DNA from: Bhargavaea changchunensis
GTDB lineage: Bacteria > Bacillota > Bacilli > Bacillales_A > Planococcaceae
Direction of reading: 5' to 3'
NCBI RefSeq assembly: GCF_042665595.1
Contig: NZ_JBHTCT010000031.1
Coordinates: forward strand, 1-64,000
Length of the DNA: 64,000 nucleotides
In this document: piece by piece, positions 51,047 through 60,044 of the stretch
Layout of the letters: each line of letters opens with the position of its first letter
Numbering within the stretch: the first letter of the stretch is position 1
Notes under the pieces: generated by a model
Databases searched by the model: none
What the model was told of the DNA's origin: nothing
What the model saw: the letters and a program-made list of their open reading frames with translations, nothing else
Position numbers and translations under genes: made by a program

Positions 51047-52846
51047 TCACGAAATAGTAGTCTCTGAATCTATCGGGAACCGGATTCTTGCCGTAGTCCC
51101 CTTTCCTATCTCACTTTCAAACTCGATCGTCCCTCCATGCCGCTCCATAATCTTGAAACTCTTCATGAGACCCATGCCGGTGCCTTTTTCTTTGTTCGAG
51201 TAAAACGGTTCTCCGAGACGCGTCAGCCGTTCCTCCGGAATGCCGATGCCTTCATCCCGGACTTCGATGACAGGCCCGCCATCGTTGGTCCATGCCGAAA
51301 TATTAATCGTGCCGCCATCCGGCATGGCTTCCAAAGAGTTTTTCACAAGGTTAATGATCACATGCTTGATTTCGTCTGTTTTGCAGACGGCCGGGAGCGG
51401 TCCTCCCTGAATTTTAAATCGAATCGTCGAATTATGCATACGTGCTTCCGCTTTTAACAGAGGGACAACTTCCGACAACACTTTTTCAAGATCAGCCGGT
51501 CTCATTTCATCTTCTTCATGAGGTTCAGCCAGCATCAGAAGCTCATTCACAATCAGTTCAATGCGTTCCAACTGATCCATGATGATCTCTGCGTAATCGC
51601 CGGCAGAACCGGTTTCGTCCAACAGCTGCATAAAGCCCTTCACGGCCGTAAGGGGATTTCTCACTTCATGGGCAATGCCGGCGGCCAGGTGACCGACCAT
51701 GCCGAGCTTTTCCCATTTCAGACTGATCTCTTCAGAGAATTTCTGCCTGGTGATGTCCTGAGTGAAACCGATCAGCCGCACAATCCGACCTTCGTCGTCA
51801 TAAATCGGCACCGATTTAGTGCGCAGCCATTTCAGTCCCTTGCCCGGGACGATGACCCTGAAGTCCATCTCTCCGTTTGAATCAGGGTTGCAAAGCACAT
51901 CCGCCATCTTTTCCCGATCGTCCGGATGGACATATTTCTGAAACGCGAAGGCATTGACGTAAATTTCGTTCAGCTCCACCTCGAACAGGCCTCTGATGGC
52001 GGGACTCAAGTATATAAAACGATTTCGGATATAGTCGTATTGTCCAACACCTAGGTCTGTATTCTCCATGATATCCACGATTAGCTGATCCCGATCTTTA
52101 ATGATCCGCTCCTGAAGCTGTATCAGGGATTGAGTGGCTGCCGCGGACTCTTTGGAGATGAGCATGGCCGTTGTTCCGGCAAGGCGGCCATCACTGTCAA
52201 AAACCGGATAGGCCCGGATGCTGACCGGCACACGCGTACCATCCTTCTTCAGCCTTACAGTATCCAGGTTGATCTTTTTTTCTCCGGCGAGCAGGCGGGC
52301 CCGTGTCAGCTCGAACTCCTCTCGAAGATCATCTGGAACATATGGAAGAATTCCGCCCACAAGGTCTTCTTCTGTCCAGCCGTATTCCTTTGTAAATGCC
52401 GAGTTGATTTTCATGACTTCACCATTGGTGCATAAGAGAACACCCGCTTCTTCCATGTGTTCAAAAAACGGGCTGCTCCAGGCTGACTGAGGACTGGCCG
52501 GTGCCAGCTTCACGGGTGCTTTCCTAATGAGAATGGCTTGGAGCAAAACATGGTGGTCATCAATCCTCTTAAGCCGCTCCACATACATGGGTGACTGAGA
52601 ATCGTCTTTTCTCCTTACAGAGAAAGGGACGAATTCAACGCCCGCATGCGCCTCGCGGATTCTTTCAAAGAGGAGCGGCAGATCCCGAAAATGAGCCATG
52701 TCATGAACAGAGGGATCCAATGGCGAAGGAAGCCTTATGGATTCTTTTTCTCCGTTTGCAATCATGCAATAATACCCGCTTTCGATATGCAGTACAGCGT
52801 AGAGATATCCAGTGTTGTTTGATTGGAAAAGCTCTGTTTTCTCCAT
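51047..52846 (-). CDS. PAS-domain sensor histidine kinase
   Basis: A 599-residue cytosolic kinase without transmembrane segments. An unassigned N-terminal region (1-120) leads to PAS1 (about 125-235), a short coiled coil, PAS2 with PAC (about 262-370), HisKA with the phospho-acceptor His393 in AAGIAHEVRNPLTAVKG, and HATPase with NLVKNSLEAMPDGG, DEGIGIP and GTGMGL. This layout resembles the sporulation kinases KinA and KinE, which feed Spo0F. No response regulator is adjacent. ATG at 52846 (AGCAGGT seven bases before) is favoured over one six codons upstream. Confidence 0.9.
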   Translation of the reverse strand: MEKTELFQSNNTGYLYAVLHIESGYYCMIANGEKESIRLPSPLDPSVHDMAHFRDLPLLFERIREAHAGVEFVPFSVRRKDDSQSPMYVERLKRIDDHHVLLQAILIRKAPVKLAPASPQSAWSSPFFEHMEEAGVLLCTNGEVMKINSAFTKEYGWTEEDLVGGILPYVPDDLREEFELTRARLLAGEKKINLDTVRLKKDGTRVPVSIRAYPVFDSDGRLAGTTAMLISKESAAATQSLIQLQERIIKDRDQLIVDIMENTDLGVGQYDYIRNRFIYLSPAIRGLFEVELNEIYVNAFAFQKYVHPDDREKMADVLCNPDSNGEMDFRVIVPGKGLKWLRTKSVPIYDDEGRIVRLIGFTQDITRQKFSEEISLKWEKLGMVGHLAAGIAHEVRNPLTAVKGFMQLLDETGSAGDYAEIIMDQLERIELIVNELLMLAEPHEEDEMRPADLEKVLSEVVPLLKAEARMHNSTIRFKIQGGPLPAVCKTDEIKHVIINLVKNSLEAMPDGGTINISAWTNDGGPVIEVRDEGIGIPEERLTRLGEPFYSNKEKGTGMGLMKSFKIMERHGGTIEFESEIGKGTTARIRFPIDSETTIS

Positions 52847-52933
52847 TTTAATACCTGCTCTCATTAAGAAAGTTGAACCTTAAGTCTCCCTTCCCGACCC
52901 AAAGCCTTACTATTCCGTCAAGTAGTTATGAAT

Positions 52934-52962
52934 ATTATACTAGTATTCTTTACTTTATTGAA
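52934..52962 (-). promoter_or_regulatory. Candidate promoter of the PAS kinase gene
   Basis: TTCAAT (52962-52957), 17 bases and TATAAT (52939-52934), in an AT-rich gap. The -35 is weak. Confidence 0.55.
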
Positions 52963-53031
52963 GAATGATTATTTCAATCGACATATAGCATATTCTTTCT
53001 ATCTCTTTAATCTTCCTTAGCTTAGCTATAC

Positions 53032-53706
53032 TCAGCAAAAAGGCACGATGAGTTCGGGACTATTGTTTTTCGGCGAGTTTACATCAGGCGACACTTCATA
53101 AGCCTCCATCCTGTCCGCATTGTAAGGGACAAGCAACCGGCCCAGGGACATGGTGTCCCGGTTGTCCGGATTCAGCCACTCCGCTTCATCGGACTTATCG
53201 AGAATCACGGGCATCCGGTCATGAATCGTTTCCATGAGCCGGTTCGGCCGGGTCGTAATGGCTGTGCAGGTGTGGACTTTTTCTCCGTCCGGTGATATCC
53301 ATGTCTCCCAAAGTCCCGCCATTCCGAAAACCGGTTCGTCCTTCAGCCTGATCCTCATCGGTCTACGGATGTCTTTTTCCCTCACCCATTCATAGAACGA
53401 GTCTGCCGGAATGATGCAGCGGCGCCGCTCGAAAGCTTGCCTGAAACTTGGCTTTTCCGCCAGGGTCTCCGCCCGCGCATTGATCATCCGGCTGCCGATT
53501 TTCAGATCTTTCGCCCACCTTGGAACGAGTCCCCAGCGCAGCTTGCCCATCCGGTTCTCCCTGCCGTCGCTGATCACGGCGACCACCTGCTGGGTCGGTG
53601 CGATGTTGTAGCTGGGACTGTAATCCGCCTCTTCAAATGACCTAGTGATTCCAAAGCGTTCGATCAGTTCTCCGTATGGGATATATAGCGTAAATCTTCC
53701 GCACAT
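53032..53706 (-). CDS. SRAP-family DNA-protein crosslink protein (YedK/HMCES type)
   Basis: Binds abasic sites in single-stranded DNA by a thiazolidine link through its N-terminal cysteine. The 224 residues have Cys2 (MCGRFTLY), Asn76 in INARAET, Glu106 in FYEW and His162 in ETIHDRMPVIL, the full active-site set. I see no LexA box upstream. Monocistronic. Confidence 0.92.
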   Translation of the reverse strand: MCGRFTLYIPYGELIERFGITRSFEEADYSPSYNIAPTQQVVAVISDGRENRMGKLRWGLVPRWAKDLKIGSRMINARAETLAEKPSFRQAFERRRCIIPADSFYEWVREKDIRRPMRIRLKDEPVFGMAGLWETWISPDGEKVHTCTAITTRPNRLMETIHDRMPVILDKSDEAEWLNPDNRDTMSLGRLLVPYNADRMEAYEVSPDVNSPKNNSPELIVPFC

Positions 53707-53894
53707 ATCGGCACCTCTCTATGTGTTTTATACTTTTATACATAAAAAGAACATTCCACGCAACCGGCCAACTCCGTTGGAATGGCGGATAGAGCCAGGA
53801 AATTCCTGGTCTTGTTTAGCACGCCCTTCCAGGCAGCATCCGGTTCTTCCAACTGGCAGTATTGCAGGTGTTGCTGCCGCCCGAATGGGTGCAC
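53707..53894. other. Intergenic gap, no gene supported
   Basis: A minus-strand open frame continues here after the trhO terminator and ends at TAA (53736), but it has no ribosome-binding site and begins in the T-run of the terminator. Nothing else is seen. Confidence 0.5.
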
Positions 53895-53937
53895 CAAAAA
53901 AGCCGCCGCTGCTTCCAATAATGGAAAGCGGCGGCGA
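53895..53937 (-). terminator. trhO terminator
   Basis: A long GC-rich stem (GCCGCCGCTTTCC paired with GGAAGCAGCGGCGGC, one mismatch) followed by six T on the minus strand. Confidence 0.85.
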
Positions 53938-53965
53938 CTTCTTTTCTTTTCTTTTCTCTTCTGAT

Positions 53966-54925
53966 TTATGCCTGTTGGGTTTTCAGTTCGTCCACTTTCT
54001 CCTGCCACTCCGCTTCGGTCATCCCTGTTTCAAGGAAGTAGCGGTTGCGCGGGTGCTCCCGGCACTCGTCTGAGCAGCTGCGGCGGAAAAGCAGTTCGTT
54101 TTCTTCGGATGCCAGGATTTTTTTGTTGCATTCAGGGTTTGCACAGTTTACATAGCGTTCACAAGGCGTCCCATCGAAGTGGTCGCGGCCTACGACAACA
54201 TGTTCAACTTGGTTGACCGGCACGGCGATCCGGTTGTCGAACACATAGCATTGGCCGTCCCACAGTTGCCCTTTTGCTACAGGGTCTTTTCCGTAGGTGA
54301 CGATGCCCCCATGGAGATGCGCCACATCTTCAAAGCCTTCGCGCTTCAGCCAGCCGGTGAATTTCTCACAGCGGATGCCGCCCGTGCAGTAAGCCAGGAT
54401 CTTTTTGCCTTCAAATTTCTCACGGTTCTCGCGTACCCATTCCGGCAGCTCACGGAATGTTTCCACTTCCGGCCGGATGGCACCGCGGAAGTGGCCGAGG
54501 TCATATTCATAATCATTTCGCGCGTCGAGGACGACAACATCGTCACGCTGCATCTGCTCGAGGAACTCTGCCGGTTCCAGGTAATCGCCGGTCAGCTCGT
54601 TTGGATCCACGTCTTCTTCAAGGCTCAGGTTGACGATTTCCTGCCTGTATCGAACATGCATCTTCCGGAAAGCATGGCCTTCCGCTTCATCCACCTTGAA
54701 TGCCATGTCGCCGAAACGCTCGTCGGCATGCATCGCATCCATGTATTTCTGTGTTTGTTCAACCGTGCCTGAGCACGTTCCGTTTATGCCTTCTGCACCG
54801 ATGAGGATGCGGCCCTTTAGTCCAAGTTCCTTGCAGAACTCAAGATGCTCCTGTGCGAAAGTTTCCGGGTCCTCGATCGGTACATATTTATAGTACAAGA
54901 GGATTCTGTGTGTGAATTTTCCCAT
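53966..54925 (-). CDS. trhO: tRNA uridine(34) hydroxylase TrhO
   Basis: Rhodanese-family enzyme that hydroxylates U34 of certain tRNAs to 5-hydroxyuridine using oxygen. The 319 residues have an N-terminal acylphosphatase-like domain (1-95), the rhodanese domain with Cys180 in YCTGGIRCEK, and a C-terminal cysteine-rich tail (CANPECNKK, CSDECREH) that probably binds zinc. ATG at 54925 gives MGKFTHRILLYYKY as in YbfQ; the ribosome-binding site (AAAGGAG) is somewhat far upstream. Confidence 0.92.
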   Translation of the reverse strand: MGKFTHRILLYYKYVPIEDPETFAQEHLEFCKELGLKGRILIGAEGINGTCSGTVEQTQKYMDAMHADERFGDMAFKVDEAEGHAFRKMHVRYRQEIVNLSLEEDVDPNELTGDYLEPAEFLEQMQRDDVVVLDARNDYEYDLGHFRGAIRPEVETFRELPEWVRENREKFEGKKILAYCTGGIRCEKFTGWLKREGFEDVAHLHGGIVTYGKDPVAKGQLWDGQCYVFDNRIAVPVNQVEHVVVGRDHFDGTPCERYVNCANPECNKKILASEENELLFRRSCSDECREHPRNRYFLETGMTEAEWQEKVDELKTQQA

Positions 54926-55016
54926 AATCCGACACCATTCCCTTTCTCCTTTAAGATAAAAAATGCCACACACCAATATACCAAAAATAGCGCCGGATGT
55001 GTAGCGGAAAACAACG

Positions 55017-55052
55017 GAAAACAGGCCCGCCATAAAAAAGGCGTGCCTGTTT
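55017..55052 (-). terminator. Terminator of the ferredoxin-NADP reductase unit
   Basis: ACAGGCACGCC/GGCGGGCCTGT stem with one mismatch, followed by TTTTCC. Confidence 0.65.
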
Positions 55053-55054
55053 CT

Positions 55055-55339
55055 TTAACGCTTCATTTCCCTGTATCTGCCGATGAACCAATCCGGCGGT
55101 TCTTCGGTCCGGAAAGCGAACACTCCCTCATCCGTATGGAGATACAGGAACCAGCATCGGCTTGCTGCCGGCCTTGCACTCATATCCCATACTTTCGACA
55201 GCGGAAAATCCCTGTCGGAAGAGATGACGGCATCCCTTGTCAAAATAAGCTCGAATTCGACATCTTCCGTCCGCTGCTCCAGACGACGGATCGACCGTTC
55301 GGTCCGAATATAGCGGATCACCGCCTCACGATCCTTCAT
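55055..55339 (-). CDS. Conserved small protein of unknown function, 94 aa
   Basis: Overlaps the 3' end of the ferredoxin-NADP reductase gene by four bases (ATGA), so it is translated with it. Sequence: a helical, charged first half (IRYIRTERSIRRLEQRTEDVEFELILTRDAVI) and a second half with alternating hydrophobic residues (WFLYLHTDEGVFAFRTEEPPDWFIGRY), which suggests a small alpha-beta fold. The domain is not recognised. The coupling suggests a role with the reductase, but the function is open. Confidence 0.75.
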   Translation of the reverse strand: MKDREAVIRYIRTERSIRRLEQRTEDVEFELILTRDAVISSDRDFPLSKVWDMSARPAASRCWFLYLHTDEGVFAFRTEEPPDWFIGRYREMKR

Positions 55340-56328
55340 TTGAATACGGACGTGCTGTGGAGCGGCTGGACACGGGATTTTGGATCCAGATAGGCTTTCG
55401 CGTTGTTGACAGCGATAGGCGCCTCTCCGAGTCCGACAGCAATGAGTTTGACTTTGCCGTCGTAAGTGGTCACATCACCCGCGGCATAAATCCCCTCGAT
55501 GTTCGTTTCCATCTTGGTATTGACCACGATTGAATTTTTCTCCATTTCCAGTCCCCACTCTTTAAGTGGTCCGAGGGAAGAGACATTTCCATAGTTGACG
55601 ATGACGTGATCTGCGTGAAGGTTCGTTTCGTCGCCTTCCTTGCTGACCAGCACGACTTCATCCAGTTTGCCCTCTTCACCTTGAAGAATTTTGACATTGT
55701 GGGATGTCTTCACTTCCACAGTGGACTCATGAAGCTTGGTGACACTCGTCTCATGTGCCGTAAACCGTTCCCGGCGGTGGACAAGCGTCACTTTATCCGC
55801 AACTCCCTCAAGCATCAGTGCCCAGTCCAGAGCGGAGTCGCCTCCCCCGCATACGAGTACTTCCGTCCCCTTGAAGCTGGACAGGTCCTTGACACCGTAG
55901 TGCAGCGATTTCCCTTCAAAGGTCTCTGCTCCTGCGACATTCAGCTTGCGTGGCTGGAAGGCGCCGACACCTGCGGTAATCAGTACCGAACGCGAATAGT
56001 GGACGCCCTTATCCGTCTCGATGACAAACAGCTCGCCGTCCCGGTTCGCGGCCAAAACTGTCTCTCCGAGACAAATTTCCGGCTTGCCGTGTTGAGCCTG
56101 CTCGGCAAGATTCGCCACGAGATCTTTGGCAAGGATCTTCGGAAAGCCTCCGACATCATATATATATTTATCCGGATAAAGCTCCGAAAGCTGGCCGCCG
56201 AGCTGCGGAAGACTGTCGAGGATCTTGACTTTCATCTCCCGCATGCCGGCGTAAAATGAGGCGAAGAGTCCTGTAGGGCCTCCGCCGATAATCGTTATAT
56301 CAAATACATCGTGTCCGTTTTCCAACAT
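55336..56328 (-). CDS. Ferredoxin/flavodoxin-NADP reductase (YumC type)
   Basis: Thioredoxin-reductase-like FNR of 330 residues that lacks the CxxC disulfide. FAD-binding GGGPTGLFASFYAGM (residues 15-29), NADP-binding CGGGDSALDWALML with the HRRERF arginine clamp, and the ATG-type IYAAGDVTTYDGKVKLIAVGLGEAPIAVNN block are present, with a C-terminal extension stacking on FAD. It supplies or receives electrons for ferredoxin and flavodoxin. Confidence 0.94.
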   Translation of the reverse strand: MLENGHDVFDITIIGGGPTGLFASFYAGMREMKVKILDSLPQLGGQLSELYPDKYIYDVGGFPKILAKDLVANLAEQAQHGKPEICLGETVLAANRDGELFVIETDKGVHYSRSVLITAGVGAFQPRKLNVAGAETFEGKSLHYGVKDLSSFKGTEVLVCGGGDSALDWALMLEGVADKVTLVHRRERFTAHETSVTKLHESTVEVKTSHNVKILQGEEGKLDEVVLVSKEGDETNLHADHVIVNYGNVSSLGPLKEWGLEMEKNSIVVNTKMETNIEGIYAAGDVTTYDGKVKLIAVGLGEAPIAVNNAKAYLDPKSRVQPLHSTSVFK

Positions 56329-56508
56329 AGTTCACTCCTATTTTATATGCGGCTGAGAATTCTTTTCAGTTCACATTATAACGGTAACCCGCCCTTTGGA
56401 AAAGACATTGCTCCGACCTTATCCCGTGCATCGGCCTTTGCCTTGCTTTAAAATAAGAGTCGGTTGCATGACTATCGGAAAAATAACAGATGAAAGGTTG
56501 TTATTAGT

Positions 56509-57333
56509 GTGGGAAAGCGGGAGGACATCTTTGAGTATATCATCGGCAAGAAAGAAGAGCTGGCAGAAGAGTGGATTGAGCGAAGCACCGGCGACGGAGC
56601 CGATTCCGTCTTTCTTGCCGGAGACAAGGGCAAGTTGCACCTTCAGCATGATAAGCTGATTGAAACCGTGAGCCGTATTTTCATCGAGAGCAACGACGAG
56701 TTTAAGTTACATATCGATGAATGGTCGGAGTCAGTCGCCGCAGACTGGGTAAAGAGCGGTGTGACCATGCATGATACCATCTCACAGTTCCGTGTCATCC
56801 GGACTGATTACTGGAACAGCGTGAAAAATTATATCCTTTCCGAAAAACAGGATTTCACCATTGAGGATGCCTTCTACTGGAGTAATCTGGTCAATGACGC
56901 CTTTGACTTCATCACTGAGAATTTCGCGCGGCATTTTGAAGAGGCCCATAAGAATATCCTCTCATCCCAGCAGCAGATGATCACCGAACTGAGCAGTCCG
57001 GTCATCCCGGTCAAGCGCGGCATCGGTATTCTGCCTTTGGTTGGTGACATCGATACATACCGTGCCCGCATCATTCTCGAAACCGGTCTTGAACAGGCAG
57101 CCAAGCAAAAGCTCGACATGCTGTTCATCGATCTGTCGGCCGTGCCGATTGTCGATACGATGGTTGCCCATCAGTTGTTCCAGCTGATCGACGCGCTCCG
57201 GCTGATTGGCGTGGAAGCCATCCTGTCCGGCATCCGCCCGGAAATCGCACAGACTGCCGTCCAGCTCGGTATCGAATTCCGGGGCATCAAGACTCAGTCT
57301 ACTCTTATGAATGCACTGGAACTCTATAGCTGA
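56509..57333 (+). CDS. RsbR-family stressosome protein
   Basis: A 274-residue RsbR paralogue: N-terminal non-haem-globin-like sensor (about 1-145) and a C-terminal STAS domain (about 160-270). Both threonines phosphorylated by RsbT in B. subtilis RsbRA are kept: Thr183 (VGDIDTYRA) and Thr217 (PIVDTMVAHQ), spaced 34 residues as in RsbRA (171 and 205). Such proteins form the mixed 1.8-MDa stressosome that controls sigma-B or related outputs. It starts with GTG at 56509 after AAAGG and is monocistronic, away from any rsb operon in this window. Confidence 0.9.
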   Translation: MGKREDIFEYIIGKKEELAEEWIERSTGDGADSVFLAGDKGKLHLQHDKLIETVSRIFIESNDEFKLHIDEWSESVAADWVKSGVTMHDTISQFRVIRTDYWNSVKNYILSEKQDFTIEDAFYWSNLVNDAFDFITENFARHFEEAHKNILSSQQQMITELSSPVIPVKRGIGILPLVGDIDTYRARIILETGLEQAAKQKLDMLFIDLSAVPIVDTMVAHQLFQLIDALRLIGVEAILSGIRPEIAQTAVQLGIEFRGIKTQSTLMNALELYS

Positions 57334-57347
57334 ACGGCACAAGCCTG

Positions 57348-57379
57348 CCCCTTCCCTACTGACCGGGAGGGGTTTTTTT
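57348..57379 (+). terminator. Terminator of the RsbR-family gene
   Basis: CCCCTTCCC/GGGAGGGG stem then seven T. Confidence 0.9.
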
Positions 57380-57464
57380 ATTTTTTCTTAATCCTCTTAT
57401 TGCAAAATCTTCTGCATTCATCAAAAATGAGAAGGAAGACATTTCTCTAGAAGGAGTGGTTATA

Positions 57465-59162
57465 GTGGCCACATTCAAAGACTACGAATATAAGCGGCCG
57501 GATATGGAGTCACTCAAGGCGGAATGGAACAAGCACCTTGCCCGGTTCCGGGAAGCCGGTTCTGCAGACGGGCAGGATCAGGAAATCCGGGAACTGAACC
57601 GGCTGGCAGATGACTTTTCCACAGCCTCCAATCTGGTGTACATCCGCTCCTCCATTGATACGAATGATGCCTATTATGAAGAGCAGAGGGACTACTTCAA
57701 TGAAATCGGGCCAGAATTCGATGAGCTGAACACCTCCTTCTACAAGGAACTTGTATCAAGCCCGTTCCGGAAGGAGCTAGAAAAACGCTGGGGCACCCAA
57801 CTGTTCACCATCGCCGACCAGAAAATCCGTTCATTCTCCGCTGAAGCGATCCCGCTTCTCCAGCAAGAAAACAAATTGGCCTCTGAATACGCAAAGCTGA
57901 TTGCCTCGGCACAGATTGAGTTCGACGGAAAAACGCTCACACTTGCCCAGCTCGGACCTTATGCCCAATCGACAGATCGGGAGACACGAAAAGCTGCGAA
58001 CGAAGCGAGATTTGGCTTTTTCGGCGAGCACAAAAATGAGTTTGACGGGATTTATCAGAAGCTGGTCGATGTCCGTCATCAGATCGCCAAGACGCTCGGC
58101 TACAAAGACTTCGTCGACGTCGGTTATCTGAGAATGAACCGGGTCGGCTACGACCGGGACATGGTGAAGAACTTCCGCGAACAGGTCAAGCAGCACATCG
58201 TGCCTCTTGCTACCCGTCTGTACGAGCGGCAGGCTGGACGTATCGGAGTGGACCGGCTCACGTTCCACGATGAAGGACTCAACTTCGTCACCGGCAATGC
58301 CGTTCCGAAGGGCGATCCGGACTGGATCATCGAAAACGGGAAAAAGATGTATGACGAACTTTCACCGGAAACCTCGGAGTTCTTCCGGTTTATGTTGGAG
58401 CGGGACCTGATGGATCTGATCGCCAAGAAAGGAAAAGAAGGCGGCGGATACTGTACGTTCATCGATAACTACGATTCCCCGTTTATCTTCTCGAATTTCA
58501 ACGGAACATCCGATGATATCGACGTCCTCACCCATGAAGCCGGCCACGCATTCCAGGTCTACTCCAGCAGAGAGATCGGGGTGCCCGAGTATATCTGGCC
58601 GACCAGCGAAGCTGCCGAGATCCATTCGATGAGCATGGAGTTTTTCGCCTGGCCGTGGATGGAGCAATTCTTTGAGGAAGACACCGAGAAATATAAGTTC
58701 AGTCATTTGAGTTCGGCGTTGCTGTTCCTGCCGTACGGAGTGGCTGTCGATGAATTCCAGCATATCATCTATGAAAATCCTGAATTGACGGCTGATGACA
58801 GGAAAGCCGCCTGGAAAAAACTCGAGTCCGAATATCTTCCGCATCGCGATTACGAAGGTCTCGAGTACCTTGAAGAGGGCGGATTCTGGCAGCGGCAGGC
58901 CCACATCTATGAAGTGCCGTTCTACTACATCGATTACTGCCTGGCGCAGATCTGCGCGCTTCAGTTTTGGAAACGGTCCAGGGAAGAACGTGATTCCGCC
59001 TGGAAGGATTACCTTCACCTTTGCCGGCTCGGCGGATCCCTGCCATTCACGGAACTTGTAAAAGAAGCCAATCTGCTGTCACCATTTGAGGATGGCTGCA
59101 TCGAGTCGGTCATCGGACCAATAACCGAATGGCTGGATTCGGTTGATGACAGATCCCTCTGA
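57465..59162 (+). CDS. M3 family oligoendopeptidase
   Basis: Zinc metallopeptidase of 565 residues that cleaves oligopeptides in the cytosol. The active-site HEAGH is at 357-361 with the downstream Glu in SEAAEIHSMSMEFF, and the mostly helical N-terminal half encloses the cleft. It is of the pepF/M3_not_pepF length class. GTG at 57465 has AAGGAG eight bases upstream; an earlier GTG overlaps that site. Confidence 0.93.
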   Translation: MATFKDYEYKRPDMESLKAEWNKHLARFREAGSADGQDQEIRELNRLADDFSTASNLVYIRSSIDTNDAYYEEQRDYFNEIGPEFDELNTSFYKELVSSPFRKELEKRWGTQLFTIADQKIRSFSAEAIPLLQQENKLASEYAKLIASAQIEFDGKTLTLAQLGPYAQSTDRETRKAANEARFGFFGEHKNEFDGIYQKLVDVRHQIAKTLGYKDFVDVGYLRMNRVGYDRDMVKNFREQVKQHIVPLATRLYERQAGRIGVDRLTFHDEGLNFVTGNAVPKGDPDWIIENGKKMYDELSPETSEFFRFMLERDLMDLIAKKGKEGGGYCTFIDNYDSPFIFSNFNGTSDDIDVLTHEAGHAFQVYSSREIGVPEYIWPTSEAAEIHSMSMEFFAWPWMEQFFEEDTEKYKFSHLSSALLFLPYGVAVDEFQHIIYENPELTADDRKAAWKKLESEYLPHRDYEGLEYLEEGGFWQRQAHIYEVPFYYIDYCLAQICALQFWKRSREERDSAWKDYLHLCRLGGSLPFTELVKEANLLSPFEDGCIESVIGPITEWLDSVDDRSL

Positions 59163-59194
59163 GTGATTAATCACCTCAGCCAAATTAATAACAA

Positions 59195-59329
59195 TCAGCG
59201 AGCAACAGGAGTCTGGACGCGGTAGCGACGGATCTTCCAGTTGCTCGTTTTCTCATGCCTGTCTTCTCCTCCGAGAAAATCGCTGTTACTTTCCGGCATG
59301 TCGTAAGCATCATTTCTTTTAAAAAACAT
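59195..59329 (-). CDS. 44-residue hydrophilic protein, candidate
   Basis: An ATG at 59329 opens a frame to TGA at 59195, in the gap between pepF-like and PhoU-like genes but on the opposite strand. The product begins MFFKRNDAYDMPESNSDFL and ends RRYRVQTPVAR: acidic first half, basic second half, no membrane segment. The composition is protein-like and unlike the surrounding antisense frames. The ribosome-binding site is weak (GGAATCGG close to the ATG); a second ATG at 59299 also lacks a good one. Function unknown. Confidence 0.45.
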   Translation of the reverse strand: MFFKRNDAYDMPESNSDFLGGEDRHEKTSNWKIRRYRVQTPVAR

Positions 59330-59406
59330 CCGATTCCATTGCAAAAATGGGTATAACTCCTTCATGGGGCAAATGGCGCTTTACATGAGATCTTAGGAGG
59401 GATTGA

Positions 59407-60027
59407 ATGTTCGAACGAAAAAAGAACGATCCGTTTTTTGAACTGTTGGCCAAGATATCGGTCAATGTCCAGCAAGCCACTCATTACGCAGATGAATTCC
59501 GGATCAGGTCATTGGATGATTTGCCGGAAATCAGTACCACGATGAAAAAGTATGAAACAGATGGCGATGATCTGATTCATGAACTGATTGTCATGCTGAA
59601 CAAATCATTTATGACTCCTATTGAACGGGAAGATATCCTGGCGCTTGCAAACAGCATGGACAATGTCTTGGATGGTATTGAAGAATGCATCGCACACTTT
59701 GACATGTTTGCGCTGGCGGAGATAGATGAGTCGATGAATACATTTATCAGTTATATCAGGCAAAGCACTGACGAAATCGTCAAAGCGATGGAAAAGCTGA
59801 AGCACAAAAACCTGACAGGGATGCACGAACATGCCGTGCTGATTAAAGACTACGAGAGCAAATGTGATGAAGTGCTCCGCTCCTCCATCAAAGAACTATT
59901 CAAGAACGAAAAAGATCCGATCCGCATCATTCAATTCAAAGACATATACGAACAGCTTGAAGATATTGCAGACGAGTGCCAGAACGTGGCCAACACGATA
60001 GAAACCATTATTATGCGCAATGCATAA
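59407..60027 (+). CDS. DUF47/PhoU-like phosphate transport regulator
   Basis: A 206-residue all-helical protein of the DUF47 (YkaA) family, related to PhoU. Metal-binding-type EXXXD patterns occur (KKYETDGDDLIHEL, DYESKCDEVL). Genes of this family nearly always sit before a PiT permease, as here (17 bases before pit), and are thought to control its activity or to link transport with polyphosphate. TAGGAGGG precedes the ATG. Confidence 0.92.
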   Translation: MFERKKNDPFFELLAKISVNVQQATHYADEFRIRSLDDLPEISTTMKKYETDGDDLIHELIVMLNKSFMTPIEREDILALANSMDNVLDGIEECIAHFDMFALAEIDESMNTFISYIRQSTDEIVKAMEKLKHKNLTGMHEHAVLIKDYESKCDEVLRSSIKELFKNEKDPIRIIQFKDIYEQLEDIADECQNVANTIETIIMRNA

Positions 60028-60044
60028 GGACTGGAGGTCGGCGT

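Noticed and set aside
53736..53898. Minus-strand frame continuing past the trhO terminator (ends ...CVECSFYV)
   Set aside because: Composition is protein-like, but the only start (GTG at 53893) directly follows the terminator T-run with no ribosome-binding site; at most a gene remnant.
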